The notes: generated by a model from the sequence alone, not told the origin. DNA of 64,000 nucleotides from an uncultured Anaeroplasmataceae bacterium (GCA_944325035.1 CALUYM010000003.1:1-64000); one strand, 5' to 3'; numbered from the stretch's first letter, positions 17,688-26,183 are shown. Numbers and translations are program-made.

Positions 17688-19070
17688 ATGCAAGAGTTAA
17701 AACCGAAATATAACTTATTAACGGCAATTTGCTTAGTAGTGGGTATTGTAATTGGGACAGGAGTCTTCTTTAAAGCAGGAGATGTTTTAGGTTCAGTTAA
17801 TGGTAATTTAAGCTTATCTATTTTAGCGTGGATTATAGGTGGACTTATAATGTTAATCGCAAGCTATAATTTTGCTAATATTTCTGTAAGTTATGGTAAT
17901 ATTCATAGTATGACTGACTTTGCCCGTTTAACTGTTTCTAAAAAATATGGGTTTATAGTTGGGATATTTGCGAAATACATTTATTTTCCATCAATGACTT
18001 CAACTGTTTCGTTTGTTGTGGGAATGTATTTTTGTCAGGTATTTAAATTAACAAGTGGCCCATTTCCCTTTAATGGATATGTTTTTTTGTTCGCTTTTAT
18101 TTTTTTAACTATATTAGCTTTACTTAATATCCTTGCACCAATGATAGCATCTAAGTTACAAATTTCAACGACAATCATAAAAATGATTCCATTAATTTTA
18201 ATGGGAGGTGTTGGATTAATTGTAGGATTATCTAACGGAACGTTGACAGAAAACTTTAATTACGTCAGTTCATCTAATATCGGTAGTGGATTACTTGGTG
18301 CAGTATGTGTTACAGCATTTTCTTATGAAGGTTGGATTTGTGCTACTAATATTGGTGGAGAGATAAAAAATCGTAATCGTAATTTACCTTTAGCTTTAAT
18401 TATTGGAACAGCTATCGTAATGTTTATTTATATAATTTATAATATTGGGTTAAGTGGTGCTATTGCGAGTGATGAAATATTAAGTGGTATTCCTGCCAGT
18501 GAAAGTGTAAGATTAGCTTTTAAATATTTGTTTGGTGAGGCATTCGCTAGCATTTTAATTATTATTGTGGTTATATCGGCTATTGGAACTTTAAATGGAT
18601 TGGTTATTGCTAATAGTAGAAGTGCATATGCTTTAGCTATAAACGGCCAAGGTATTTTTCAAAAATCTATGGGTGAAATAAGTAAGAAAAAAGATGTACC
18701 TATTGTATCATCCATATTTGGATATATTGTAACTCTTTTGTGGCTTGCATATTATTATTTAAGCCAAACTAATAGTAAAGCTAATGGAATTGGATTTCCA
18801 TTTGATTCGAGCGAATTACCGATAATTACAACGTATTTGTTATATATCCCTATGTTTATATCCTTTATGATAAACAAACGTGAATATGGAACTTTTAAGC
18901 GTATTATAATGCCATCATTAGGAGTTATTTCGGCTGGTTTTATGATTTTTGCAGCATGTTATCGACATAGGATAAATACAATATATTATCTAATATTCTT
19001 CTTAGTAATAATTGGTCTAGCATGTTTAGTTGAGTTTTTAAGGGTTTATAGAGACCAAAAAAGAATTTAA
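17688..19070 (+). CDS. APC superfamily amino acid permease (SteT/YkbA-like)
   Basis: A 460-residue polytopic membrane protein with about twelve hydrophobic segments. The first segment contains the APC signature VVGIVIGTGVFFKAG at residues 19-33, whose GTG breaks the helix for substrate binding. A second typical stretch, FSYEGWICATNIGGEIKNRNRNLPLAL, lies near 211-237 and corresponds to the helix 6 and cytoplasmic loop region. It probably exchanges or imports neutral amino acids such as Ser/Thr. AGGAGA is eight bases before the ATG; its own promoter and terminator make it monocistronic. Confidence 0.85.
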   Translation: MQELKPKYNLLTAICLVVGIVIGTGVFFKAGDVLGSVNGNLSLSILAWIIGGLIMLIASYNFANISVSYGNIHSMTDFARLTVSKKYGFIVGIFAKYIYFPSMTSTVSFVVGMYFCQVFKLTSGPFPFNGYVFLFAFIFLTILALLNILAPMIASKLQISTTIIKMIPLILMGGVGLIVGLSNGTLTENFNYVSSSNIGSGLLGAVCVTAFSYEGWICATNIGGEIKNRNRNLPLALIIGTAIVMFIYIIYNIGLSGAIASDEILSGIPASESVRLAFKYLFGEAFASILIIIVVISAIGTLNGLVIANSRSAYALAINGQGIFQKSMGEISKKKDVPIVSSIFGYIVTLLWLAYYYLSQTNSKANGIGFPFDSSELPIITTYLLYIPMFISFMINKREYGTFKRIIMPSLGVISAGFMIFAACYRHRINTIYYLIFFLVIIGLACLVEFLRVYRDQKRI

Positions 19071-19111
19071 ATTCATTTTAGTTATAATTTTGTTTAAATA
19101 GAATTTTGAAT

Positions 19112-19146
19112 GAATAGAAGAGGATTTAGATCCTCTTTTATTCATT
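19112..19146 (+). terminator. Intrinsic terminator of the permease gene
   Basis: AAGAGGA (19118-19124) pairs with TCCTCTT (19131-19137), and the stem can extend outward through GAATGAATA/TATTCATT. It could stop transcripts from both sides. Confidence 0.8.
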
Positions 19147-19352
19147 TAAATAAGTTTTAGTATATAATTATAAAAAAATGATAATAAAAAGTATTTAAAT
19201 AACAAAAATACATGTACAAGAATAAAATGGTATAGGTTAATTTCTTAAGTATTTTTTTATGTAAAAGGAATAAATTTTAATTTTTATAAAAAAATAAAAA
19301 AACTTCTTGATTTTTTGTTTTCTATCTTGTATAATAAAAAGGCATAAGAAAT

Positions 19353-19428
19353 AGGACTATAGCCAAGCGGTAAGGCAAAGGACTTTGACTCCTTCATTGC
19401 GCTGGTTCGAATCCAGCTAGTCCTGCCA
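19353..19428 (+). tRNA. tRNA-Gln (anticodon UUG)
   Basis: A complete 76-base cloverleaf. The acceptor stem is AGGACTA/TAGTCCT, the anticodon stem-loop is AAGGA-CTTTGAC-TCCTT with UUG at 19385-19387, and the T-loop is GGTTCGAATCC. The 3' CCA is encoded at 19426-19428. An integrase gene begins about 120 bases downstream, making this gene a likely integration site. Confidence 0.97.
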
Positions 19429-19547
19429 TTATTTGAAATATAATTCAATAGGAAATTGGTAAATATTGAATTTTATTTAAGTACTACTCGATTAGTACTT
19501 TTTTTATTTAAAATGGTGCGTAAAGGACTGTGTATTAGTCCTTCACG

Positions 19548-20336
19548 TTATAAAGATGATAAAGGATTACACGATATTGATTTTTTCTTTAGATCATTAT
19601 TATTAACGTGTAAATATCTTTGTGTCATTTGAATACTAGTGTGACCTAATAATTTGGAAACGCTATGTATATCTACACCATTTTTCAATAAATAAGTTGC
19701 ATAAGTGTGTCTTAATTGATGAGAACTGAATTTTTCAAGATTTAGTTCTCTTTTTAATTTATAAAAGATTCTTGTTATTTGATTAGCGATTGTTTCTCTG
19801 TTTAAAACATTACCTATTAAATATTCTTTTTGATTGTTTTGATTTATTAATTTTAATATTAGACCTTTTAGAAAGTCATCAATAAAAATAAATCTTGGAT
19901 TATTTGTTTTTGTAAATTCCAAAAAAATTGAATTTTCTTTAAAGTTAATGTTTTTTACTTTGATATTTGCTAATTCATTTCTTCTAATACCAGTTTGAAT
20001 TGATAATAATATTATTACTTGGTATATTAGAGGTTTTAGTTTTACTGTTTCAATTACTTCATGTAATGTATCTTTATCTACAATTTCGATTTTGGGTTTA
20101 ACTTCACTTAATTTCTTAAATTTGAAATTTTTATGTTCCATTAAATTAAGTTCAATTAAATAATTTATTAATGTTTCAATAGCTTTTATTCTTTTATTTA
20201 TAGTTTTTGGTTTGTTACAACTTTCATAATTAATATATTTTTCTATAGCTAAGTTGTCGATATCATTAAAATAATTGATTTTAATTGATTTGAAAAACGT
20301 ATTTATAAAAAGTATAATAGAGTTAATAAAAAACAT
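19548..20336 (-). CDS. Tyrosine recombinase / integrase
   Basis: A 262-residue site-specific recombinase. A short N-terminal core-binding region covers about residues 20-80 and the catalytic domain 90-245. All catalytic residues are present: Arg118 in TGIRRNEL, Lys143 in the FTKTNNPR hairpin, His206 and Arg209 in HQLRH, His232 in LGHTS and Tyr241 in QRYLH. It lies just past tRNA-Gln and points toward it, the usual arrangement for an element integrated in a tRNA. No structural phage, relaxase or replication genes accompany it. Its first 34 codons are shared with the 480-bp duplicated unit, and a divergent promoter for the small gene lies inside its coding sequence. Confidence 0.9.
   Translation of the reverse strand: MFFINSIILFINTFFKSIKINYFNDIDNLAIEKYINYESCNKPKTINKRIKAIETLINYLIELNLMEHKNFKFKKLSEVKPKIEIVDKDTLHEVIETVKLKPLIYQVIILLSIQTGIRRNELANIKVKNINFKENSIFLEFTKTNNPRFIFIDDFLKGLILKLINQNNQKEYLIGNVLNRETIANQITRIFYKLKRELNLEKFSSHQLRHTYATYLLKNGVDIHSVSKLLGHTSIQMTQRYLHVNNNDLKKKSISCNPLSSL
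20290..20318 (+). promoter_or_regulatory. Promoter of small gene copy 1, inside the integrase gene
   Basis: TTGAAA (20290-20295) and TATAAT (20313-20318) are 17 bases apart on the plus strand. They overlap codons 7-16 of the divergent integrase, so small-gene and integrase expression may interfere. The same pair recurs at 20896-20924. Confidence 0.7.
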
Positions 20337-20350
20337 TAGTTTAAAGAAAG

Positions 20351-20662
20351 ATGGTGCTTATAATGTTAATTTATTGTGATGGTATTAATGATCATATTAT
20401 TAATAATTTAGATGAATTAGTTGAATATATGATGAATTCGGGGCGATTCAATTTTGCATTGACTTATAATATGTTACCTAAAGACTGCTATTATATGTAT
20501 GATTTTTATAAATTAGAAGATGGTAGATTATTAGTAACTGATGATTATGACAATGAGTTTTATTTTTCAACTAATGAAGAATTAAAAAAATATCTTAAAT
20601 CTATTGTATTTGAAGATGGTAGAACTTTAGAAGAATGTATACCGGAAATGTTTTTTATGTAA
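20351..20662 (+). CDS. Small acidic protein of unknown function, copy 1
   Basis: The open frame encodes 103 residues; a second in-frame ATG at 20363 would give 99, starting MLIYCDGIND. Neither start has a strong ribosome site, so the start is open. The protein is rich in Asp, Glu and Tyr, has no membrane segment or signal peptide, and shows alternating charged and aromatic stretches (YDFYKLEDGRLLVTDDYDNE near 50-69). I do not recognise the family. It is divergent from the integrase and followed by its own terminator. An identical copy is at 20957. An immunity, anti-defence or recombination-directionality role is possible but unproven. Confidence 0.7.
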   Translation: MVLIMLIYCDGINDHIINNLDELVEYMMNSGRFNFALTYNMLPKDCYYMYDFYKLEDGRLLVTDDYDNEFYFSTNEELKKYLKSIVFEDGRTLEECIPEMFFM

Positions 20663-20684
20663 AAAATTAATAATAATTTTAATT

Positions 20685-20714
20685 AAGTAATCAATTCTTA
20701 TTGGTTACTTTTTT
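20685..20714 (+). terminator. Intrinsic terminator of small gene copy 1
   Basis: AAGTAATCAA (20685-20694) pairs with TTGGTTACTT (20701-20710), followed by a T-run. The same structure closes copy 2 at 21291-21320. Confidence 0.8.
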
Positions 20715-20808
20715 GTTTTGAATATTAGATGATGTATTTAATGTTCATTATGTTAATAAGTATGATAACTGATTTTGAGTATCCTGTTCTTTTTTAAGAG
20801 GTGATAAG

Positions 20809-20880
20809 ATGGGGCTTAGTGTAACTGATTATGGTCGAAAATATTTTTCTATAGCTAAGTTGTCGATATCATTAAAATAA
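20809..20880 (+). pseudogene. Start of an unknown gene cut off by the duplicated unit
   Basis: An ATG with an AAGAGGTG ribosome site seven bases before it opens a 23-codon frame. The first ten or so codons (MGLSVTDYGRK) are unique sequence; from 20841 the frame runs into the antisense of the duplicated integrase start and stops. This looks like the 5' end of a gene truncated when the repeat was inserted. Confidence 0.45.
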
Positions 20881-21320
20881 TTGATTTTAATTGATTTGAA
20901 AAACGTATTTATAAAAAGTATAATAGAGTTAATAAAAAACATTAGTTTAAAGAAAGATGGTGCTTATAATGTTAATTTATTGTGATGGTATTAATGATCA
21001 TATTATTAATAATTTAGATGAATTAGTTGAATATATGATGAATTCGGGGCGATTCAATTTTGCATTGACTTATAATATGTTACCTAAAGACTGCTATTAT
21101 ATGTATGATTTTTATAAATTAGAAGATGGTAGATTATTAGTAACTGATGATTATGACAATGAGTTTTATTTTTCAACTAATGAAGAATTAAAAAAATATC
21201 TTAAATCTATTGTATTTGAAGATGGTAGAACTTTAGAAGAATGTATACCGGAAATGTTTTTTATGTAAAAAATTAATAATAATTTTAATTAAGTAATCAA
21301 TTTTTATTGGTTACTTTTTT
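20841..21320 (+). repeat. 480-bp direct repeat, copy 2
   Basis: This is the second copy of the unit at 20235-20714. It carries the antisense of the first 34 integrase codons (20841-20942) but not the rest of the integrase, then the complete small gene and its terminator. It is therefore a partial tandem copy of the integrase-linked module. Confidence 0.95.
20957..21268 (+). CDS. Small acidic protein of unknown function, copy 2
   Basis: The 103-residue product is identical in sequence to the one at 20351, and the upstream promoter (20896-20924) and downstream terminator (21291-21320) are also the same. Both copies should be expressed equally, so the duplication doubles gene dosage. Only the neighbourhood differs: copy 2 lacks an intact divergent integrase. 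Its function is not recognised. Confidence 0.7.
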   Translation: MVLIMLIYCDGINDHIINNLDELVEYMMNSGRFNFALTYNMLPKDCYYMYDFYKLEDGRLLVTDDYDNEFYFSTNEELKKYLKSIVFEDGRTLEECIPEMFFM

Positions 21321-21439
21321 ATTTTAAAAAAAGATGGATCAATATGGATATAAATTTAATTTATAAGATTATTAAACAATATGATGTTTTTAATAATTAT
21401 AGTCGTGTCATTATTTGAATTAAATTTATATAATAAACC

Positions 21440-21485
21440 AATAACGTTATTAATTAGGGTGAAAATTCTAAACAATAACGTTATT
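21440..21485. repeat. Two copies of the palindrome AATAACGTTATT
   Basis: The perfect 12-bp palindrome occurs at 21440-21451 and 21474-21485, 34 bases apart. As direct copies that are also self-complementary they could form one long hairpin followed by a T-rich run (terminator-like) or act as paired binding sites for a dimeric protein, for example a recombinase accessory factor. Confidence 0.7.
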
Positions 21486-21508
21486 TTTTATTTCATTAAA
21501 TTCTTAAA

Positions 21509-21520
21509 AATGGCAGGACT
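21509..21520 (-). other. Inverted 12-bp copy of the tRNA-Gln 3' end, possible attachment site
   Basis: AATGGCAGGACT here is the reverse complement of 19419-19430, the last ten bases of tRNA-Gln plus two. The two copies bracket the integrase and duplicated small genes in inverted, not direct, orientation. An integrase acting on such sites would invert rather than excise the segment, or this may be a scar of another tRNA-derived site. Confidence 0.4.
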
Positions 21521-21760
21521 GCATAGCTATAGATAAATTCGGATAATGAGATAAAAAACTTAATATAGCGTGTTTTTTAAGGATGTTCTTATAAATATAT
21601 ATATATAGTTTTACTACGTTCCTGTTAAGTATAAGAAAGCTTTGGCTTTATAGCTAGATTATTTTATTTAATATGCAATAAACGTATAACAATCTATAAA
21701 TTAAAGGTATTAGACATCATAAAATATAAGTTTTAAAATTATATTGAGGAGGAATTTAAA

Positions 21761-22333
21761 GTGGATACAAGAGAATTTCTTTCTTATGTAAATCAAAATC
21801 AATATATACAATCAGATTCAGAATGTAAAAGAAAAATGACAAAGCTAGCTACAGAGGCTAGAAAAATTACATCGGAGTTGAATAATAAGTTTTTAGAAAT
21901 GAATGAAATTCAAAAATTATTTTCTAAATTAATCGGTAGCGAGGTTGATAAAACATTTTGTCTTTTCCCGCCGTTTTATACTGATTGTGGAAAAAATATT
22001 CATTTAGGAAAAAATGTATTCATTAATTCTGGTTGTGCTTTTCAAGATCAAGGAGGTATTTGGCTTGGAAATGATGTATTTATTGGACATCAAGTAGTGT
22101 TAGCAACTCTAAATCACGATATTAATCCTAAAAATCGCAAATCACTAGTAGCTAAACCAATTGTGATAGAAGATAATGTTTGGATTGGTGCGCATTCTAC
22201 TATCTTGTCAGGAGTTAAAATAGGAAAAAATGCGATTGTCGCAGCCGGCTCAGTTGTGACTAAAGATGTTTTGAAAAATACAATTGTAGGTGGTGTGCCA
22301 GCACGTAAAATTAAAGATATAGGAGAAGAATAA
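21761..22333 (+). CDS. Sugar O-acetyltransferase, maltose/galactoside acetyltransferase family
   Basis: A 190-residue left-handed beta-helix acyltransferase that moves acetyl from acetyl-CoA to a sugar hydroxyl. The N-terminal helical cap (about residues 1-60) is followed by hexapeptide turns; the catalytic His lies in LNHDINP near 128, and the trimer-forming end reads [12 protein letters not shown] and GGVPARKI near 165-185. The start is GTG, fixed by GAGGAGG eight bases upstream. The next gene begins one base after the stop, placing it in an operon with a flavoprotein and an alcohol dehydrogenase. Confidence 0.88.
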   Translation: MDTREFLSYVNQNQYIQSDSECKRKMTKLATEARKITSELNNKFLEMNEIQKLFSKLIGSEVDKTFCLFPPFYTDCGKNIHLGKNVFINSGCAFQDQGGIWLGNDVFIGHQVVLATLNHDINPKNRKSLVAKPIVIEDNVWIGAHSTILSGVKIGKNAIVAAGSVVTKDVLKNTIVGGVPARKIKDIGEE

Positions 22334-22334
22334 A

Positions 22335-22874
22335 ATGGAAAAGAAAGTGATCGTAGTTAAATCTTCATTTAGGCATTTAAGTAATTCAAGCTTACTAGCT
22401 GATGCTTTTATCAAGGGAGCTAGTGAAGTAGGAAACGATGTTTTTGAAATCAATTTAAAAGATATAGATTTAAAATTTTGTACAGGATGTTTAAGTTGCA
22501 CTAAAACTAATAGATGTATTCATAAAGATAGTATGAATGAGTTATATTATAAAATCAGTAATGCTAATGTTTTAGTATTGGCAACACCTATTTATTACTA
22601 TGCTGTATCTGGTCAAATGAAAACATTTATTGATAGATTAAATCATTTATTTACTAAAGACAATAAATTTACTGATGTTTACTTATTAGCAAGTAGTGCA
22701 GAAGATGATAAGTATGCACTTGAAGGAGCAATTAAAGAAATAAGTGGTTTTGTAGAGTGCTTTGAAGATGTTTCAATAAAAGGAATTATTTACGGAACAG
22801 GTGTAACTGAACCAAATGAAATAATAAAAAAAGAAGCTTATCAAGAAGCTTATCAATTAGGTAAAAATATATAG
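22335..22874 (+). CDS. Flavodoxin-like NAD(P)H oxidoreductase / iron-sulfur flavoprotein
   Basis: A 179-residue protein with the NADPH-dependent FMN reductase fold. The N-terminal phosphate-binding loop SSFRHLSNSSLLADAF is at residues 10-25 and the flavin-binding ATPIYYYAVSGQMKTFIDR at 83-101. Four Cys at 49, 52, 55 and 61 (CTGCLSC) resemble the compact cluster motif of iron-sulfur flavoproteins. It probably passes electrons to quinone-like or aldehyde compounds. Its AGGAG ribosome site overlaps the end of the acetyltransferase gene, so the two are coupled. Confidence 0.82.
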   Translation: MEKKVIVVKSSFRHLSNSSLLADAFIKGASEVGNDVFEINLKDIDLKFCTGCLSCTKTNRCIHKDSMNELYYKISNANVLVLATPIYYYAVSGQMKTFIDRLNHLFTKDNKFTDVYLLASSAEDDKYALEGAIKEISGFVECFEDVSIKGIIYGTGVTEPNEIIKKEAYQEAYQLGKNI

Positions 22875-22888
22875 AAAAGGAGAATAAT

Positions 22889-24055
22889 ATGTTAGGTAAT
22901 TTTATTTATTCAAATCCAACTAAACTTTATTTTGGCGTTGATGCTTTAGAAAACTTAAAAGATGAACTTTCTAAATATGGTGAAAAAGTTTTGCTTGTTT
23001 ATGGTGGTGGATCAATTAAAAAAAATGGTATTTATGATAAGGTTATATCTGTACTTAAATCAGCAAAGAAAACAGTAATTGAAGATGCTGGCGTTATGCC
23101 TAATCCAACTGTTGAAAAATTGTATGAAGGTGCTAAATTAGCACGTGAGAACAATGTTGATTTAATCTTAGCTGTCGGTGGTGGTTCTGTTTGTGATTAT
23201 GCGAAAGCAGTGTCTGTGTCAGCTCATATTGAAGAGGATCCATGGGATAAATATTTTATTCGATTTGAAGAACCAAAATGTAAAATTATTCCCGTAGGGG
23301 CTGTCTTAACTATGGTAGGAACTGGAAGTGAAATGAATGGTGGTTCAGTTATTACCAATTATAAAGAAAAATTAAAAATTGGTCATGTTTTTGGTGAAGA
23401 AGTATTTCCTAAGTTTGCAGTATTAAATCCGGAGTTTACTTATAGTGTACCAATGTATCAAATGATATCTGGAATTTATGATATTATGTCACATATTCTT
23501 GAACAGTATTTTTCAGGAACAGACGATAACACTTCAGATTATATTGCTGAGGGCTTGCTTCGTTCTTTAATTCATAGTTCGAAAATAGCGGTAAAAGAAC
23601 CACAAAATTATGAAGCTAGAAGTAATATTATGTGGATTGCAACTTGGGCCTTAAATACATTAATCGCCAAAGGAAAGAGCGCTGATTGGGAAGTTCATAT
23701 GATAGGTCAAGCTGTAGCTGCTCATACAGATGCAACTCATGGTATGACTTTGGCTGCTGTTTCACTTCCATATTACAAACATATTTTACCTTATGGCCTA
23801 GCCAAGTTTAAGCGTTATGCTATTAATGTATGGAATGTTAATCCACAAAATAAAACGGATTTTGAAGTAGCTACTGAAGGTCTTTTAAAAATGAAAGAAT
23901 GGATGAAAGAAATTGGTTTAGTAATGAATATCAAAGACTTAGGTGTAAAAGAAGATATGTTAGAAGATATTGCTAAAAGCACTTTTATAATGGGAGGTGG
24001 ATATAAAGTTTTAAATCATGATGAAATTATAAAAATATTAAAAGAAAGTTTATAA
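22889..24055 (+). CDS. Iron-containing alcohol dehydrogenase (BdhA/YqhD-like)
   Basis: A 388-residue group III alcohol dehydrogenase, probably NADPH-linked and reducing aldehydes to alcohols. The nucleotide site GGGS is at 97-100, followed by VCDYAKAV, where the Asp resembles the NADP-preferring butanol dehydrogenases. Metal ligands lie in YDIMSHILEQYF near 187-198 and in HGMTLAAV near 279, with another His shortly after. A clear AAAGGAGAA precedes the ATG. It is the last gene of the operon and its end overlaps that of the convergent LysR gene by six bases. Confidence 0.9.
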   Translation: MLGNFIYSNPTKLYFGVDALENLKDELSKYGEKVLLVYGGGSIKKNGIYDKVISVLKSAKKTVIEDAGVMPNPTVEKLYEGAKLARENNVDLILAVGGGSVCDYAKAVSVSAHIEEDPWDKYFIRFEEPKCKIIPVGAVLTMVGTGSEMNGGSVITNYKEKLKIGHVFGEEVFPKFAVLNPEFTYSVPMYQMISGIYDIMSHILEQYFSGTDDNTSDYIAEGLLRSLIHSSKIAVKEPQNYEARSNIMWIATWALNTLIAKGKSADWEVHMIGQAVAAHTDATHGMTLAAVSLPYYKHILPYGLAKFKRYAINVWNVNPQNKTDFEVATEGLLKMKEWMKEIGLVMNIKDLGVKEDMLEDIAKSTFIMGGGYKVLNHDEIIKILKESL

Positions 24056-24934
24056 TTGTTTCTTAATTCTTTCTTCAAGTAATTTCAAAAACACTTGTGA
24101 AGCTTTTGATAAAATCGTGTATTTTTTCCAAACTAAATCTACTTCAGCTGTCAATTTTGGTGCAAGTGGTTTAAAAACGAGATTGCTGTTTCCAGTTGTA
24201 TTTATAATATTATCAATACATAAAACAACTCCAATCTTGTTTTGAGCCATTAATGCTGCGTTATAAAGTAGATTATATGAGGCGATGATATTTATATCTT
24301 TAACATCTTTATACCATGATTTAAAGAAATTTTGACGTAATGTATGCTCCGATTGAATTAGAGGAATTCCTTCTAAATCATTTGGAGCAATTTCTTTTTT
24401 ATTAGCTAAAGGATGATCCTTAGTTAGGATTACACCCCAGGTATCACGATAAGGTAGTTCCAGGTAGTCATATTTAGTTAAATCAGCTGGTTGGATTAAA
24501 AGTCCAAAATCGATTAGACCTTTATCAAGTCGTTCTAAAACATCAGCTATATTACCACTAAAAATATGAAATTTAACTTTAGGATATAATTCAGTCATCG
24601 TTTTAACTACATCAAAAATTATCGTCATACCATAGCTCTCAGCACCACCTAGATAGATATCACCAGTTAATTCATCATTAGGGTTTAACCATTCACTTTC
24701 TGCTTTTTCATAAAGTGTAATGATTTCTTCGGCTCTTTTTTTTAATAAGTGTCCCATTTCAGTTAATATCATTTTACGTTTTCCCCGAATAAAAAGACTA
24801 CTGCCCACTTCTTTTTCTATCGCTTGTATTTGTCTTGTTAAACTTGGTTGAGAAATAAACAGTTTATTAGCTGCTTTAGAGATACTCTCTTCATTGGCTA
24901 CGGCTAAAAAATATTTCATTTGAATTAGTTCCAT
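24050..24934 (-). CDS. LysR family transcriptional regulator
   Basis: A 294-residue regulator. The winged helix-turn-helix covers residues 1-60 (FLAVANEESISKAANKLFISQPSLTRQIQAIE pattern, compared with the family, split around residues 9-40), followed by a linker helix and a two-lobed inducer-binding domain from about 90 to 290. It is convergent with the acetyltransferase-flavoprotein-dehydrogenase operon, with overlapping 3' ends, and divergent from asnA. LysR proteins often regulate the neighbouring divergent gene, so either operon could be the target. Confidence 0.9.
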   Translation of the reverse strand: MELIQMKYFLAVANEESISKAANKLFISQPSLTRQIQAIEKEVGSSLFIRGKRKMILTEMGHLLKKRAEEIITLYEKAESEWLNPNDELTGDIYLGGAESYGMTIIFDVVKTMTELYPKVKFHIFSGNIADVLERLDKGLIDFGLLIQPADLTKYDYLELPYRDTWGVILTKDHPLANKKEIAPNDLEGIPLIQSEHTLRQNFFKSWYKDVKDINIIASYNLLYNAALMAQNKIGVVLCIDNIINTTGNSNLVFKPLAPKLTAEVDLVWKKYTILSKASQVFLKLLEERIKKQL

Positions 24935-25096
24935 TTTAACATTAATTAAAAATAGGCGTCAAGTATCATAAATAATAATTAATAACTTTAAGCTATAGTA
25001 AGATATAAATAGACTAATCTAAAATAATTTATTAATGTATCTAGTATTAAACTGCTATTAGCTGTATAATTAATATAAAAATCAGGAGATGATTTT

Positions 25097-26083
25097 ATGT
25101 ATAAATCAAAATTAAATTTAAAAGAAACAGAAATAGCAATTAAAAAAGTGAAAGATACATTTGAAGATTATTTAGCTTCATCGTTACAATTAATGAGAGT
25201 ATCTGCTCCTTTATTTGTAATGCATAGTTCAGGATTGAATGACAACTTAAATGGTGTGGAAAAACCAGTTTCATTTGTGGCAAAAGATATTAGTGATGAA
25301 CAAATAGAAATTGTTCATTCACTTGCTAAATGGAAAAGAATGGCCTTGGGTCACTATGAATTTAATAGCGGAGAAGGCATCTATACAGATATGAACGCAA
25401 TTAGAAAAGATGAAATAGTAGACCATATTCATTCTATTTATGTTGATCAATGGGATTGGGAAAAAATTATTGAACACGAAAATCGGACAAGAGATTATTT
25501 GGAGTATACGGTTAGACAAATTATTCATGCATTATATTTAACCCAAGAAATTGTGGTTAAAGATTTTCCGAATTTAGATAGATATATTGAAGATAACGTA
25601 TATTTTATAACAACTCAAGAATTAGAAAATAAATATCCAAATTTAAGTCCGAAAGAAAGAGAAAATGCAATTGTAAGGGAACACAAAATTGTTTTCTTAA
25701 TTGGAATTGGATGGCAACTTAAATCAGGTCTACCTCATGATGGACGCTCACCGGATTATGATGATTGGAATTTGAATGGAGATTTATTAGTTTATCATCC
25801 AATATTAGATGAAGCTATTGAAATTAGTAGTATGGGAATTAGAGTTGATGATAAGGCTTTAGCGATTCAATTAAAAGCTAAAAATTTAGAAAATCGTTTG
25901 CAATTTAATTATCATAAAATGATAATTGACAATAAACTGCCACTTACTATTGGTGGGGGAATTGGACAATCACGAATTTGTATGATTTTATTGAATAAAA
26001 TTCATATTGGTGAAGTGCAAGCTTCGTTGTGGTCAGAAAAAGAAGTAAAAAAATGTTTAGAAAAAAACATTATATTATTATAA
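25097..26083 (+). CDS. asnA: Aspartate-ammonia ligase
   Basis: A 328-residue AsnA-type asparagine synthetase that makes asparagine from aspartate, ammonia and ATP. It belongs to the class II synthetase fold. Recognisable family stretches are LMRVSAPLFV near 31-40, KWKRMALGHYEF near 78-89, GEGIYTDMNAIR near 92-103 and SIYVDQWDWEKII near 113-125, with GGGIGQSR near the end as the motif 3 equivalent. AGGAG is nine bases before the ATG. No T-box precedes it, unlike asnS at 3551. Its length is normal. Confidence 0.95.
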   Translation: MYKSKLNLKETEIAIKKVKDTFEDYLASSLQLMRVSAPLFVMHSSGLNDNLNGVEKPVSFVAKDISDEQIEIVHSLAKWKRMALGHYEFNSGEGIYTDMNAIRKDEIVDHIHSIYVDQWDWEKIIEHENRTRDYLEYTVRQIIHALYLTQEIVVKDFPNLDRYIEDNVYFITTQELENKYPNLSPKERENAIVREHKIVFLIGIGWQLKSGLPHDGRSPDYDDWNLNGDLLVYHPILDEAIEISSMGIRVDDKALAIQLKAKNLENRLQFNYHKMIIDNKLPLTIGGGIGQSRICMILLNKIHIGEVQASLWSEKEVKKCLEKNIILL

Positions 26084-26101
26084 AATAAATATATTTTTAA
26101 C

Positions 26102-26134
26102 CTGCTTATCATTTTTGTTAAGCAGTTTTTTTTT
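26102..26134 (+). terminator. Intrinsic terminator of asnA
   Basis: CTGCTTA (26102-26108) pairs with TAAGCAG (26119-26125), followed by nine T residues. Confidence 0.88.
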
Positions 26135-26183
26135 AATCGATAAATAAATTATTTAAGTAAGTGCTATATCATTTTATTGTAGG

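Larger units (their letters stand above)
20235..20714 (+). repeat. 480-bp direct repeat, copy 1: promoter, small gene and terminator
   Basis: This unit is repeated 606 bases further on (20841-21320). I find one difference inside it (C at 20697, T at 21303). It starts within the integrase coding sequence and ends exactly at the T-run of the small gene's terminator, so a whole transcription unit has been copied. The near-identity implies a very recent duplication. Confidence 0.95.
21321..21760. other. Non-coding stretch with paired palindromes beyond the repeat
   Basis: No convincing gene is present. The stretch contains two copies of a 12-bp palindrome, an inverted 12-bp match to the tRNA-Gln 3' end (both listed separately), an AT dinucleotide run near 21597-21608 and a weak hairpin near 21635. 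It probably marks the far boundary of the integrated element and holds the promoter of the acetyltransferase operon. Confidence 0.5.

Noticed and set aside
19353-21520. Prophage at tRNA-Gln
   Set aside because: Only an integrase and a duplicated small gene are present; there are no structural, lysis or replication genes in the 2 kb.
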